IMG/VR virus record: IMGVR_UViG_3300042566_000378
Location: 1-31,619 of that record
Length of the DNA: 31,619 nucleotides
Direction: 5' to 3' (one strand)
Source of the DNA: a virus
The translations under genes and the position numbers were made by a program. Under the pieces are notes generated by a model that saw only the letters and a program-made list of their open reading frames with translations, was not told where the DNA came from and made no database searches. Below, piece after piece: positions 21,704 to 31,255 of the stretch (the first letter of the stretch is position 1; each line of letters starts with the position of its first letter).

Positions 21704-24700
21704 ATGGCTAATCCTTATACAGACCCTAGATACGCTATGGCTCGCCTTATGCGGGAGAAACCCGCTAGCGGTGCTTCTAGTAACCCGCTGTTGCAGGGTC
21801 CTCCTCCCAGCCCGGGTGCTGTCCGCTTGGGGCGGGCAGCCAACAATGCCGCTTTAAATAATCCTAGTTTACGTCAACAAATTGAAGCTATTAATGCCGG
21901 CAAGGAAACCGCCAAGCCGCAGGGTATTATGGGGACCGTTTTGGGGAATCCTATCGCCAAAGTTGGTTTGAATGCTTTGGGTACTTTGGCTATTCCTGGT
22001 CGTGCTACTGTTGCTGGTATTCGAGAAGTTGCGGATATTTTTGATGGTGATGCTAATACTAAGTTTTCTTTTTCTGATTTTAAAAAGAATGTTGGAGATG
22101 TTGAATACGGTTTTGGTAAAGCATTTAAGATTGATACCGGAAGTAAGTGGCTTGACCGTGCTATTGGTTTTGTGGGGGACGTTGCTCTTGACCCGTTAAC
22201 GTATGCTACTTTTGGTGCTGGAACTGGTGTTGGAAAGTTTGCTGGATATTCGGGACGTTTGAAACTTGCTAAGGAAGTTTTAAAGAACACTGGTGACGAA
22301 GCTTTGTCTACTGTTGTCGCACGGGTAGGTCGTTCTGCTTTGCGTGATAAACCTGAAGTTTTGGAACGTGTTGGTGCAAACAAGTTTGGTGTTTATTTCT
22401 TTGGTAAAAGAATTAAAGTTGGCAAAGATGGTGCTGGTCTTCGTGTTCCTATGAGTGGACAAATTGGCGAGATTGGTGAAGCAACTTTAGCTAAGTTGCG
22501 TTTAGCTATTACGGATACTCGTGCTGGCAAATACATGCAGAAGATGACTATGCAGAAAGACATGCTTAATGCACGTCAAAAACTTGCGGCTGGTGCTGCT
22601 AGCCCGAGCGAGGGTGCTGACATTATTAGATTTTTGGATGCTATACCTAAGGAGCGTGCCGCCCGTGGGGCTGCACTTCAAGCGTTTGAGCAGGAAGTTT
22701 TGGCTCTTATTAAGAGTGAAGAGTTTGCTGGGCTTGAAAACTATCGTGGCGATTTGTATAAGTTTCTTGAAAAGCCTGAACTTCTTGATACTGCAACAGA
22801 AGCTCAACGTCATGGTTATGAAGTTTGGAAGGCGTGGTTTGATAAGCACGCAGCCAATGTTAACGCAGGCATAAAAGCTATTGACCCCGAGGGTCATATT
22901 GAAATGCGTCAAAATTATTTTCCAAGAACTTTAACGGATGACGCTATTCGTTACACTCGTGGTGATGGTGTGCATTCTGATGAGTTGCGTAAAGTTTTTA
23001 TGGATGACCCTTTTGCAAAACCTGGTGCTTTTACTCCTAGAAGTTTAACTACCGAAAAGAAGTTTTTTGGCGAGGTGTTAACTGAAGCTGACATGAATAT
23101 TGAATCCCTGAATGCCATCGCTAAACGCAACGGCTTTGAGGGGGATTTCTTTGAGACCGACATTGTGAATGCGGCTCGCAAATATATCTATGATGCTTCA
23201 GACGAGATGGGTATGATTGCAAGAAATCAGGCTTTGATGGAGAGTGGTTTCTTTAAACGCCTTGATGAGATGCGTGTAACGGAATTAGAAATTGATGACG
23301 ATACCATCGCTTTTGCACGTGCAACTCTCGATGCTGCTAAGTCCTCTATGGATAATGTTGACCAGGAGTTCCGCAAGTCTCTAACCGACCTAGCTGTGTC
23401 TGTAAGAACACAGGCAAAATCTGTTGCGGATGAAATGGTTACACAAGAGCAAGGTGTACAAAATATTTCTAAATATTTGTACGACTCCAAGGAGCGAATT
23501 GCTCAACTGGGTCAACTAATTGAGAACGCAAAGACTCGTGTTGCTGCGATGATGGGTGACCCTTCGGAGATTATGCCGTACTCTCTCAGTGATGATTTCC
23601 CAAGTGTTGCTAAACCAATTCTTGACCAGTTTGATTCTATAACAAACGAAATTAGCACATATCAAAGATTGCTTGATGACGCATACACAGAGATGAGTTT
23701 GGGTCGTCTTGGTTTAAACGGTATTGACTCTAGGTTGGTTGAGCTTGAGGATGCAGCCACACGTGCTTATGCGGCGTATTCTGATGCCCGTGAATCTATT
23801 GAATCTGCAATGGAGTTCTCTAATGTACTCCAGGCAAACTGGGATAGTATTGTTATAGGGACCAACCTTGGTGGTTCCGGCGGTTCATACGCAATCTTGA
23901 AATCTATTAAGGATATTCTTGAAACAAGTTCTGTTACTTCTACTGGTGCGGCACGTAAACGTGCTCAAGCGTTAGGTATTAAGGGTAGCCTTGCGCAGTT
24001 CCTTAAGGGTGGGGATTCTAGGTCTGATGCTGGTAAGTATTTCGACTCTGTGTTTGCGGAAATGTCGGGTGCATATACTGGTGCTATCCAGCGTTCCAAG
24101 GTGAACATGACGCAAACAGAGTTTTTGCGTCGTGTTAACAATGCTCTTAGTGATGATGTTTCTTTGATGCAGTTGCGTGAAGCTGCGCTTTACGCTATTG
24201 GCCGAGATATCCGCATACACAACGCTTCTTCTTTTGATGGTTTGCCTGCTATTGTGCAGGAGTTCCACACCAATCTTCGTCGTGTTTTGGATGAGGCTGT
24301 AGAGGTTGACCGTTATCGTTTAACTGCCGGCAAGGCTAATAAGCTTGGTGAGATTGATTCATTTAAGGAACGTTTTGGTCCTACATATCGCAAGGCACGC
24401 TCGCTGCAAAGAGACATAGAGGAGTATGATGCTTTTACTGAGTATCTTACTGAAAGTTTTGTTTCTTCTAGCGCAAGGTTTGCTGACGAGGGTGTTGATG
24501 TACTTGATGGTCCGTTGACGGAAGATGTTGCCAAAAACCTTGAAAAAGCTATTGGCGAGCTTTACTTTGACGGCAGAAAAATAGGTCTGCCTTGGTTGCG
24601 TGACTATATTGACAACCCTGTTAAAACGCTAGGAAAGGCTGTAGGTGAAGAACCAACATTGAATGAGGTTCTTCAAGCTGTGAGAATTAAGAGGCAGCAA

Positions 24701-27700
24701 ACTAAAGCAGCTTTTGACAATGGCGTTGACACTATACAGACAACGGCTAAAGAGTCAAATCTTCTTCGTGGTAAATCAAAAACTGAAGGTGAAATACAAA
24801 TTTCTTTTTCAGAGGTTGTTCAAAGATACAAGAGTGTTCAAGAAAAACTTGGGAAAGATGTTTTTGTTAGTTCTCGCATTATTGATAAAGCATTAAATCC
24901 TGAAATGACCAAAGTTGAGCTTGCAGAAAAGCTTTTAACTTATGAAGCCGTGTCTAACGCTGTCGTAAAGTTTGAAGCCGTTGCTGGCATTATGGCATCT
25001 CATGGTCTTGCCCCTACAGAAGAAATGTGGCGTGGCATTTTGCGTACTGTAAGTTCGCAGTACGGCCCTCAGTTTAAGTCTAAGGTTACCGAGTCTATTC
25101 GTGCTCGTGAAGTTCTTGAGGGTGTTCGTGAAACGTTTATGTTGGAAATGGAAAAGGTTAGAAATATTCCTGATTCATATGCTACCCCTAGTTATGTTTT
25201 TGAAAATGCATTACGTCAGGCTTTGGAGTCTTCTGATGGTGAAATGATTCGTGAAATTCTTGGACCTAGTTTGTCTAATTTTTATGACCCGTTTGATATG
25301 CAGAGACGCATTAAGGGTTTAACTTCACAGATTAGAACTTCAGGAAATGAACTTAGACAGGCTGAAGCGGAACTTGCTGGTTTAACAAGCAAGAATTCAA
25401 CCCAGGCTCAAATTCTTCAACAAAAAATTGGAGACTTGCGTTCAGCTAATTCTCTTTACAAATCTCAAAAAGAACAGTTTGTTAAGAACTTTGTTATGCC
25501 TTGGGCTAAAATGGTTGACCCTACACGTCGCAACCAGCCAGGTCCTGCTATGGAGATTCTTAGAAGGCAAGTCGGTAATGCACCCAAGGGTGACATAGGT
25601 AAGCTTGGTTCTCCTCTTTCTCGTGAAATTAGTGAACAACAAATTTATCGTTGGTTCTCTGATTTGTTTGGTTCCGAAAGACAAGTTTCTGATGTGTGGG
25701 ATGTTGTTGGTGGAAACGCAGACACTATTGTAAGTGATGGTGTTATTAAAACTCGTGGCTCTCTTGACGGTATGCAACGTCAATATATTGATGCTATGCG
25801 TTTCTTCGACCGCATGAGCGACGGGTTCCTTGATGTGGATGCGTTCTTTAAAAATCCTGATGCTTTCCAAAAAACACCATCTAGTTATGCTGCTGTTATG
25901 GATGGGTTCATTAGACAGCTTGAGTCTTCTCTTGGCAGTTTACCACAGGCACAGAATCGTGGCTTTGGTCAGGCTGGCATAACTGAAGGTTCGGGGCTGC
26001 GTGGGTTGACTCCTTTTGAAGCTGTTAGACCTGCGGAAAGAAATGTACGTCAAACAGCACGTGAAGTTTCAATGGCTGAGTCTAAGGCTGCTAAACAGCG
26101 TGAGGTTTTTGAGGCTTTCCGTAATCCTGACTTGTCTCCTGAGGAGCTTTCGGAGCTGGGGTTCACTAAGTCGATGATGTCTGCTCGTGACGCTGTGCTT
26201 GCGCACAACGGTCATCGAGCTACTCTTGAGTATGCGAAAGCAACACAAGATAGGGAGATGATTTCTTTCTTGGATGCTGTTGCTGAACTTGACTTTTCTA
26301 AGTTTACTGATGGTATTGTTGTTGACGTAAACAGAATCCCTATTTATGAGGGTTCTGTTCAGAGGGCTAACACTCGGGCTTATGATGGTCAGATTGCTGG
26401 TTTTCAGCAAGAGATTGCTGGTCTTCAGAAGAGTTTGGAAGATGGTCGTAATGCTATTCTTCGCAAACACAAAAGTGCTGATGGTGCTTGGAAGTCTCCG
26501 GAGTCTGAGGGGTTTGCTTCTATTGAGTTGGATGGCTGGAATCAGCGTCAGGGTCGTCAGATTGAGCGTAGAATTTCTTCTTTGGAATCTCAGGTGGAAG
26601 AGGTTCAGATACAGTCTGCTGGCGGCAATGCGGTTCGTACTGCCGAAGCTGGTGAGGTTGCGCCCGATGGTCGTGTGATTGTCGACTATGAGGAGCAGCC
26701 CGTGTGGGCTACCATGCCTGATGGTTCTCGTTTGGTGTTTACTCCTGAGGAGTGGGACTCACTGTATAGCAAGCCGTTGAATGCTCTTGATGCTAAGAAC
26801 TACAGGGCTAAGATTAAATCTTTGGACAGGGAAATTCGTGGACTTAACCGGGAAATTGGTAAGCAGCGTGAACGTATTGGTGGTCGTGCTTTTTGGGGTA
26901 GGCAGAAACTTCAAGAGATTGTGGATGCTCGTGATGCATTAATTGGTGAGATGCGTTCTATTCAGCGCATTTTGGACACCACAAACGTTGCGTTTAGAAA
27001 CTCTGCTTTAGAGAAGGTTAGAATTTTAACCACACAACAACCCGGTGGAAGTAAACTTATTTCTTCTTGGATTGACGCTATGACAATGAATACTGCTAGG
27101 AATCCTCTTAGTCCTGCTGGAAGATATTGGACAGACGCTAATGGATACAGCATGCGTCGTGTTGCGCAAATTAAAGGTAAAGCCGCTTCAGCAATGGAGA
27201 CTTTGGGCTTCTACCGCAGTAAAGACCCCGTAGCTTTTACCAAGTCTAAACCTTATCACAGCATGACTAATGGTGGTGCTACGGCACGTAGGGCAAACCT
27301 TCAGCAGGCTTGGTCACAAAACTCTTCTTATAAGGTTTTGTTGCGTGATGAGGAGCTTGCTAAAATGGCGGCTTCTGAAGTTTTTGCAGATGCAGACAAG
27401 AAGACACGCATGCTTAGCAAGGCTGCCCGTGAGGCTCGTGTTCTTGCTGACAGGGCTTCTAGAGAGTTTGATATTGTTGAGCGTACTATTCGTGATTCAA
27501 TGACGGGTATTCGCAGGGCGGAGTTTGATGCTGCTCGTGCTGCTAAGGCGCAGTTTGAGTTCCCTGAGGAGATGTTGGATTTTGCTGCTGACATTGAAAT
27601 ACCCATGCGATATACGCTTAATGGTAAGCAGTATGAGGTTCCTTCTGTTGTTCAGATGTTGAGAAATCCTGACAAGTATCTTAAGCAGGCAAATAAAAAA

Positions 27701-29791
27701 GGTAATTTCTTTTTTGATTTGCGTCAAAAGGGTAATGTCGCCATGTGGAAAGATATGGATGAGCAGGCTCGTTCCGCATACACAGTAGGGGCTCTAAAGA
27801 GGGCTTACGATGATGTGATAAAGGATAGTGCTTTTGTCTATTTTAGTTTGCGTGAACCTACTGTTGCACGTATAGCTGAGCTTGAAAATCTTGCAGCTAA
27901 ATGGTCGGATGATATTTCCGTGTTGCGTGAGTCTACTGAGTATATGCGTCAGGTGTTGAAGTGGGAACGTGGTTTGGCTGAGTCTGACATTGTTAATTAT
28001 TCTGATGATATTCTTCGTGAGCGTCTTGACATGTTTGAATTGAGTGAAGAAATTAAAGCGTTGTATGGTGCCGACTTTGATATTACTGCAGATTCTTTGG
28101 GTAGGGTTGAAAATCGTTTGGCTACTCTTCGTTCTCAGGAGTCTTTGTTTGCTGATTTGGCGCAGTCAGCACCATCAACTGCAAGTGCAAAGTCTTTGCT
28201 TACCTCCAAGAAACCTGCCACAGTTGAACGCTGGCGGGGTGTGTTTCAGGATTGGGTTGACGAAAATCGTCAAACACTTAGTGCACTAGCAGAAGCTGAC
28301 TTACTAAACTCCACAAACCGAAAGGTTTGGGATTCATGGATGAAAGCACAAACAGCGGAAGCTCGATTTATTCGTGAACAATCTTCTTTGTCTGCGGCTT
28401 CTAGTGCTCTTGACACGGCAACTGCTGGTGTTATGGTCGAGAAGGTTGTTAAGCCGTTCGAGAAAGAGTTCCGCAAGGTTGCTAAGGAAATGCTTGACGC
28501 AGGTAATTTGCGTATGGCTGACGATATGAACCTTCCTAGTTTTGCTGTGAATAGTGACAGCATGGCTATTTTGAATAACCTTGCTAGAGCACGTGAGGGT
28601 GCTATGGTTCGTGAGTTGGGAAGATTTATGGGTCAATACACTGGTTTCTTTAAAGCATATGCAACCCTTAGCCCTGGTTTCCATGTTCGTAACGCAATCA
28701 GCAACACCTTCCAGTTGTTTGCTGCCGGAGCATCGCCTGTAGAGATGAGTCGTGGTTTGAAACTGTATCGCTCTATGGGTGAGTTTATCAAGAACGGTGG
28801 CACATACGAGGATTGGTTAATGACTTTACCTGAGGGTGTCCGTGCTCGTGCACGCATTGCTGGTGATGTTAACCTTGGTCTTGGTGGTGGTAACGTTGAT
28901 GACGCCTTTAGAGAGTTTGTTGATTTACGAAAAGGTAGACTGGTTAACAACTTTGCTACTAGAGCTTCTAGAAGTTTTGGACGACGTGTTGAAGGCTCGG
29001 CTCGCTTCATGCTTGCTTGGGACTCAGCAGTTAGAGGCGACGATTATGTGTCTGCGTTTAACCGCACCAAGCGATTCTTGTTTGACTATAACGACCCCAC
29101 AATTCTTGATGAGACTGTACGTAACATCATTCCGTTTTGGACTTGGATGAGCCGCAACCTTCCGTTGCAGCTTGTCAACCAGTGGGCCAACCCACGTCCT
29201 TATTTGATTTACGAAAGGTTTGCCAACAACTTTGGTGCTGGCGAGGATGATGTTTTGCCGTCCTACATGCAGGAAACAGGTCACTCTATTAAACTTGGTG
29301 GAGCTATGTGGTTGCACCCTGACCTTCCTCACTCTAAGGTTCGTCAGCAGGTTGAGGAGTTTGGCAATCCTGTAAAGATGATGTCTTATGTTAACCCTGG
29401 TTTGCGTTTGCCTGTTGAGTTGATGGGTAACCGCAAGACGTTTAACGATGCACCTTTTACTGGTGAGTTTAAACCTGTGGATGCTAAGTTTATGCCATTT
29501 TTACCTTTGCTTGCAGCCTTGGGTCAGGTTGAGTACACGCAAGATGGTAAGCCTGTTATGACCGAGAAGGCGCAGTATGCTTTGACTAGTGCGTTACCAA
29601 TGCTTGGTCAGGCTGAACGTTTGTTCCCATCTACGGACGCTGGTGACGGTATGGCTTTAGCCAGGTATTTGGGTATTCCCTTGCGTCAGGTTGATGCGCA
29701 ATCGCAGGACCGAATTAAGCTGGGTCGTTTGGCTGAGATTAATGAGTTGGCTAACAGGAACAAGAAGATAGAAGAAGCGTACGGACAATAA
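21704..29791 (+). CDS. Giant 2695-residue virion protein, probable ejection/internal protein
   Basis: One uninterrupted frame of 8.1 kb, a quarter of the window. The N-terminus (residues 1-60) is Pro/Ala/Asn-rich. Residues about 150-175 contain WLDRAIGFVGDVALDPLTYA, a segment I associate with very large phage virion proteins. Most of the middle is long charged helices and coiled coils (for example AEAELAGLTSKNSTQAQILQ). Near residue 2320 LSPGFHVRNAISNTFQ and near 2475 NIIPFWTWMSRNLPLQ are membrane-active-looking, proline/tryptophan-rich segments also typical of these proteins. No lysozyme, MuF or ADP-ribosylating motif was found by eye. It is last in the late operon, where T7-like phages put the large ejection protein. 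The start has only a weak AGGTAAC upstream. Confidence 0.7.
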   Translation: MANPYTDPRYAMARLMREKPASGASSNPLLQGPPPSPGAVRLGRAANNAALNNPSLRQQIEAINAGKETAKPQGIMGTVLGNPIAKVGLNALGTLAIPGRATVAGIREVADIFDGDANTKFSFSDFKKNVGDVEYGFGKAFKIDTGSKWLDRAIGFVGDVALDPLTYATFGAGTGVGKFAGYSGRLKLAKEVLKNTGDEALSTVVARVGRSALRDKPEVLERVGANKFGVYFFGKRIKVGKDGAGLRVPMSGQIGEIGEATLAKLRLAITDTRAGKYMQKMTMQKDMLNARQKLAAGAASPSEGADIIRFLDAIPKERAARGAALQAFEQEVLALIKSEEFAGLENYRGDLYKFLEKPELLDTATEAQRHGYEVWKAWFDKHAANVNAGIKAIDPEGHIEMRQNYFPRTLTDDAIRYTRGDGVHSDELRKVFMDDPFAKPGAFTPRSLTTEKKFFGEVLTEADMNIESLNAIAKRNGFEGDFFETDIVNAARKYIYDASDEMGMIARNQALMESGFFKRLDEMRVTELEIDDDTIAFARATLDAAKSSMDNVDQEFRKSLTDLAVSVRTQAKSVADEMVTQEQGVQNISKYLYDSKERIAQLGQLIENAKTRVAAMMGDPSEIMPYSLSDDFPSVAKPILDQFDSITNEISTYQRLLDDAYTEMSLGRLGLNGIDSRLVELEDAATRAYAAYSDARESIESAMEFSNVLQANWDSIVIGTNLGGSGGSYAILKSIKDILETSSVTSTGAARKRAQALGIKGSLAQFLKGGDSRSDAGKYFDSVFAEMSGAYTGAIQRSKVNMTQTEFLRRVNNALSDDVSLMQLREAALYAIGRDIRIHNASSFDGLPAIVQEFHTNLRRVLDEAVEVDRYRLTAGKANKLGEIDSFKERFGPTYRKARSLQRDIEEYDAFTEYLTESFVSSSARFADEGVDVLDGPLTEDVAKNLEKAIGELYFDGRKIGLPWLRDYIDNPVKTLGKAVGEEPTLNEVLQAVRIKRQQTKAAFDNGVDTIQTTAKESNLLRGKSKTEGEIQISFSEVVQRYKSVQEKLGKDVFVSSRIIDKALNPEMTKVELAEKLLTYEAVSNAVVKFEAVAGIMASHGLAPTEEMWRGILRTVSSQYGPQFKSKVTESIRAREVLEGVRETFMLEMEKVRNIPDSYATPSYVFENALRQALESSDGEMIREILGPSLSNFYDPFDMQRRIKGLTSQIRTSGNELRQAEAELAGLTSKNSTQAQILQQKIGDLRSANSLYKSQKEQFVKNFVMPWAKMVDPTRRNQPGPAMEILRRQVGNAPKGDIGKLGSPLSREISEQQIYRWFSDLFGSERQVSDVWDVVGGNADTIVSDGVIKTRGSLDGMQRQYIDAMRFFDRMSDGFLDVDAFFKNPDAFQKTPSSYAAVMDGFIRQLESSLGSLPQAQNRGFGQAGITEGSGLRGLTPFEAVRPAERNVRQTAREVSMAESKAAKQREVFEAFRNPDLSPEELSELGFTKSMMSARDAVLAHNGHRATLEYAKATQDREMISFLDAVAELDFSKFTDGIVVDVNRIPIYEGSVQRANTRAYDGQIAGFQQEIAGLQKSLEDGRNAILRKHKSADGAWKSPESEGFASIELDGWNQRQGRQIERRISSLESQVEEVQIQSAGGNAVRTAEAGEVAPDGRVIVDYEEQPVWATMPDGSRLVFTPEEWDSLYSKPLNALDAKNYRAKIKSLDREIRGLNREIGKQRERIGGRAFWGRQKLQEIVDARDALIGEMRSIQRILDTTNVAFRNSALEKVRILTTQQPGGSKLISSWIDAMTMNTARNPLSPAGRYWTDANGYSMRRVAQIKGKAASAMETLGFYRSKDPVAFTKSKPYHSMTNGGATARRANLQQAWSQNSSYKVLLRDEELAKMAASEVFADADKKTRMLSKAAREARVLADRASREFDIVERTIRDSMTGIRRAEFDAARAAKAQFEFPEEMLDFAADIEIPMRYTLNGKQYEVPSVVQMLRNPDKYLKQANKKGNFFFDLRQKGNVAMWKDMDEQARSAYTVGALKRAYDDVIKDSAFVYFSLREPTVARIAELENLAAKWSDDISVLRESTEYMRQVLKWERGLAESDIVNYSDDILRERLDMFELSEEIKALYGADFDITADSLGRVENRLATLRSQESLFADLAQSAPSTASAKSLLTSKKPATVERWRGVFQDWVDENRQTLSALAEADLLNSTNRKVWDSWMKAQTAEARFIREQSSLSAASSALDTATAGVMVEKVVKPFEKEFRKVAKEMLDAGNLRMADDMNLPSFAVNSDSMAILNNLARAREGAMVRELGRFMGQYTGFFKAYATLSPGFHVRNAISNTFQLFAAGASPVEMSRGLKLYRSMGEFIKNGGTYEDWLMTLPEGVRARARIAGDVNLGLGGGNVDDAFREFVDLRKGRLVNNFATRASRSFGRRVEGSARFMLAWDSAVRGDDYVSAFNRTKRFLFDYNDPTILDETVRNIIPFWTWMSRNLPLQLVNQWANPRPYLIYERFANNFGAGEDDVLPSYMQETGHSIKLGGAMWLHPDLPHSKVRQQVEEFGNPVKMMSYVNPGLRLPVELMGNRKTFNDAPFTGEFKPVDAKFMPFLPLLAALGQVEYTQDGKPVMTEKAQYALTSALPMLGQAERLFPSTDAGDGMALARYLGIPLRQVDAQSQDRIKLGRLAEINELANRNKKIEEAYGQ

Positions 29792-29796
29792 GAAAA

Positions 29797-29827
29797 GCCA
29801 CCCCGTAGGGTGGCCTTTCTTTATTCT
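29797..29827. terminator. Bidirectional terminator between convergent operons
   Basis: GCCACCC-CGTA-GGGTGGC, a perfect 7-bp stem. Rightward it is followed by CTTTCTTTATT; leftward by TTTTCTTATT. It starts 6 bases after the stop of the giant gene and ends 7 bases before the stop of the opposing gene. Confidence 0.9.
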
Positions 29828-30099
29828 TCCCAAATGTTTATCCCATCTTTCTCTAGGGCTTCTTTCATGGTGTCCATTAACGCCATTAGTATTGCTACTC
29901 CGATAACCCATGAGTCATGGTCTGCTATTTGCATCCCATGTCCCGCACGCACAGCTTCTATCATGTCTTCTTGCGACATCATTACTGTCATCTCGTAGAA
30001 TGTTCCGTGGGCTTCTACGATGCGTTCTGCGGTGGATTGTATTTCCGCTACGTCTTCGGGGTCGATTAGGTTTTTAATCCAGTCGGGTTCTTCTGTCAT
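29821..30099 (-). CDS. Small acidic protein with hydrophobic helix, unknown function
   Basis: A 92-residue protein beginning MTEEPDWIKNLIDPEDVAEI. It is acidic and helical, with one hydrophobic stretch (WVIGVAILMALMDTM, about 64-78) that is short for a membrane span and followed by a charged helix. It is the last gene of the right-hand leftward operon, and its 5' end overlaps the preceding small gene by 26 bases. No family recognised. Confidence 0.6.
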   Translation of the reverse strand: MTEEPDWIKNLIDPEDVAEIQSTAERIVEAHGTFYEMTVMMSQEDMIEAVRAGHGMQIADHDSWVIGVAILMALMDTMKEALEKDGINIWEE

Positions 30100-30253
30100 T
30101 TGCTACCACTATCCAGTCTTCTGATAAACCATTTACGAACATTCCTAAGCCCATTTCCACTGTGTCTGTTCCGTAGTGTTTGGCTAGTATTTCGTACAGC
30201 TCTCGGGCGTTTATTGGATTGTGGAACGCTACCGTGAACTGTGTTTTGGTCAT
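30074..30253 (-). CDS. 59-residue small protein, unknown function
   Basis: An open frame from ATG at 30253 to TAA at 30074. The ATG overlaps the stop of the upstream gene (ATGA), and the frame fills the gap to the next gene exactly. The protein begins MTKTQFTVAFHNPINARELY and contains DTVEMGLGMFVNGLSEDW, reading as one alpha/beta domain (strand, helix, strand). Translational coupling and operon fit support it. The function is unknown. Confidence 0.65.
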   Translation of the reverse strand: MTKTQFTVAFHNPINARELYEILAKHYGTDTVEMGLGMFVNGLSEDWIVVANDRRTRLD

Positions 30254-30447
30254 TCAGTTTTTTCGGCCTCCGCACGCATTGAGCCTTCCATCGCCGTGGC
30301 TACCATGACGATTTGTTCTACGGCTGTTGGTCCGAACTTTTCCTCTAGTAGTGAGATGATTGCAAAGATGTTTGCTACCAACCAAAACAGGTCAACCTCG
30401 TGGGTTTCCTCTTCGGTTGTTTCATTCGTGTCCGGTGTTAAATCCAT
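30250..30447 (-). CDS. 65-residue acidic helical protein, unknown function
   Basis: It begins MDLTPDTNETTEEETHEVDL, an acidic disordered start, then a helix LFWLVANIFAIISLLEEKFG and a second helix with VEQIVMVATAMEG. The hydrophobic helix is interrupted by charges, so it is more likely a dimerising helix than a membrane span. It overlaps the end of the sigma/DUF1599 fusion gene by 26 bases and the next gene by 4 bases. Confidence 0.6.
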   Translation of the reverse strand: MDLTPDTNETTEEETHEVDLFWLVANIFAIISLLEEKFGPTAVEQIVMVATAMEGSMRAEAEKTE

Positions 30448-31255
30448 AGTCGTCTCCTAGGTTTAGTTTGAAGGTGTCATCCATGAGCATCAACGCTATT
30501 ACCGTGTACCCTACGATGTCTAATAGTGTATCATTCGTTGACTCATTTTGAGCCTGATGACCTAATTTTGTGAGGTTTGCGTATCGTTCTATTTTGTCGC
30601 TCATCCGGACGATGACTCCGTATGTTCCGAACTTCAGGATGTTGCCGTGACCGTAGTCGTGCTGCTTTTTGCAGAGTGTGGCTACCATGTGTCCTGTGTC
30701 CCATGTTTCCCTGAGTCGCATTTCGTGTATCGCCATTAACGCTAGCGATTCGAATGCTCGCTGTGGGCGTTGTACGGTGTCGATTTGTTCCCAATAGATT
30801 TCCGCTAGGCTTTCTATTGTTTCTTGCATGAGGGGGATGTCGATGCTTATGCATCGCTCATCCTGAATGCCAGCCAAGTACATGACCCACTGCATTGCTG
30901 ATTGGTCCCATGTGTCTGCGAGACGGATTGTTTTTCTGATGGTGGTGTCTGTCGCCATTACGCCCTTTAGTTTCTCGAAGGCTGCGTTACGCAGTCTCCA
31001 TACGTGTGTTTTAGTTATGCCAAGTTCATTGGCGATTGCTTGCAGGGATTTTCTTTCGCTTATACAGGCGTTGATTATCCACAGGTCACGTTCTCCTAGT
31101 TGGTCTACGATGATTGCCACTGCTTCTCTGAGTACCATGAGTTCTTCTTGTGAGGTCTCGGGTTCTTCGAATGGCTTTGTCATCATTAAAGCTTCTAGTT
31201 CGTTTTCAGGTGCCCTGTCTGCTGTTGTCCTGATGGGTTTAAATTCATTCGTCAT
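30422..31255 (-). CDS. Sigma-70 region 4-like HTH fused to DUF1599-like (nucleotide modification associated) domain
   Basis: A 277-residue protein with two recognisable parts. Residues 41-100 match sigma region 4: LGERDLWIINACISERKSLQ, then AIANELGITKTHVWRLRNAA, with FEKLKG closing the helix. Residues about 193-262 match the DUF1599 / nucleotide-modification-associated pattern: KKQHDYGHGNILKFGTYGV, VRMSDKIERYANL and NESTNDTLLDIVGYTVIA. That domain is all-helical, MazG-like in motif layout (conserved acids and K-x-x-D-Y-G), and occurs in phages with modified or guarded nucleotide pools. The middle (105-190) is helical and unassigned. It overlaps the nuclease gene upstream by 11 bases. It could be a regulator with a nucleotide-sensing or hydrolysing half. 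Confidence 0.75.
   Translation of the reverse strand: MTNEFKPIRTTADRAPENELEALMMTKPFEEPETSQEELMVLREAVAIIVDQLGERDLWIINACISERKSLQAIANELGITKTHVWRLRNAAFEKLKGVMATDTTIRKTIRLADTWDQSAMQWVMYLAGIQDERCISIDIPLMQETIESLAEIYWEQIDTVQRPQRAFESLALMAIHEMRLRETWDTGHMVATLCKKQHDYGHGNILKFGTYGVIVRMSDKIERYANLTKLGHQAQNESTNDTLLDIVGYTVIALMLMDDTFKLNLGDDYGFNTGHE

Noticed and set aside
21704-29791. Methylase/helicase or polyvalent toxin role for the giant protein
   Set aside because: No SAM-binding, Walker, DEAD, MuF or lysozyme motif was found by eye; position and C-terminal segments fit a virion protein better.
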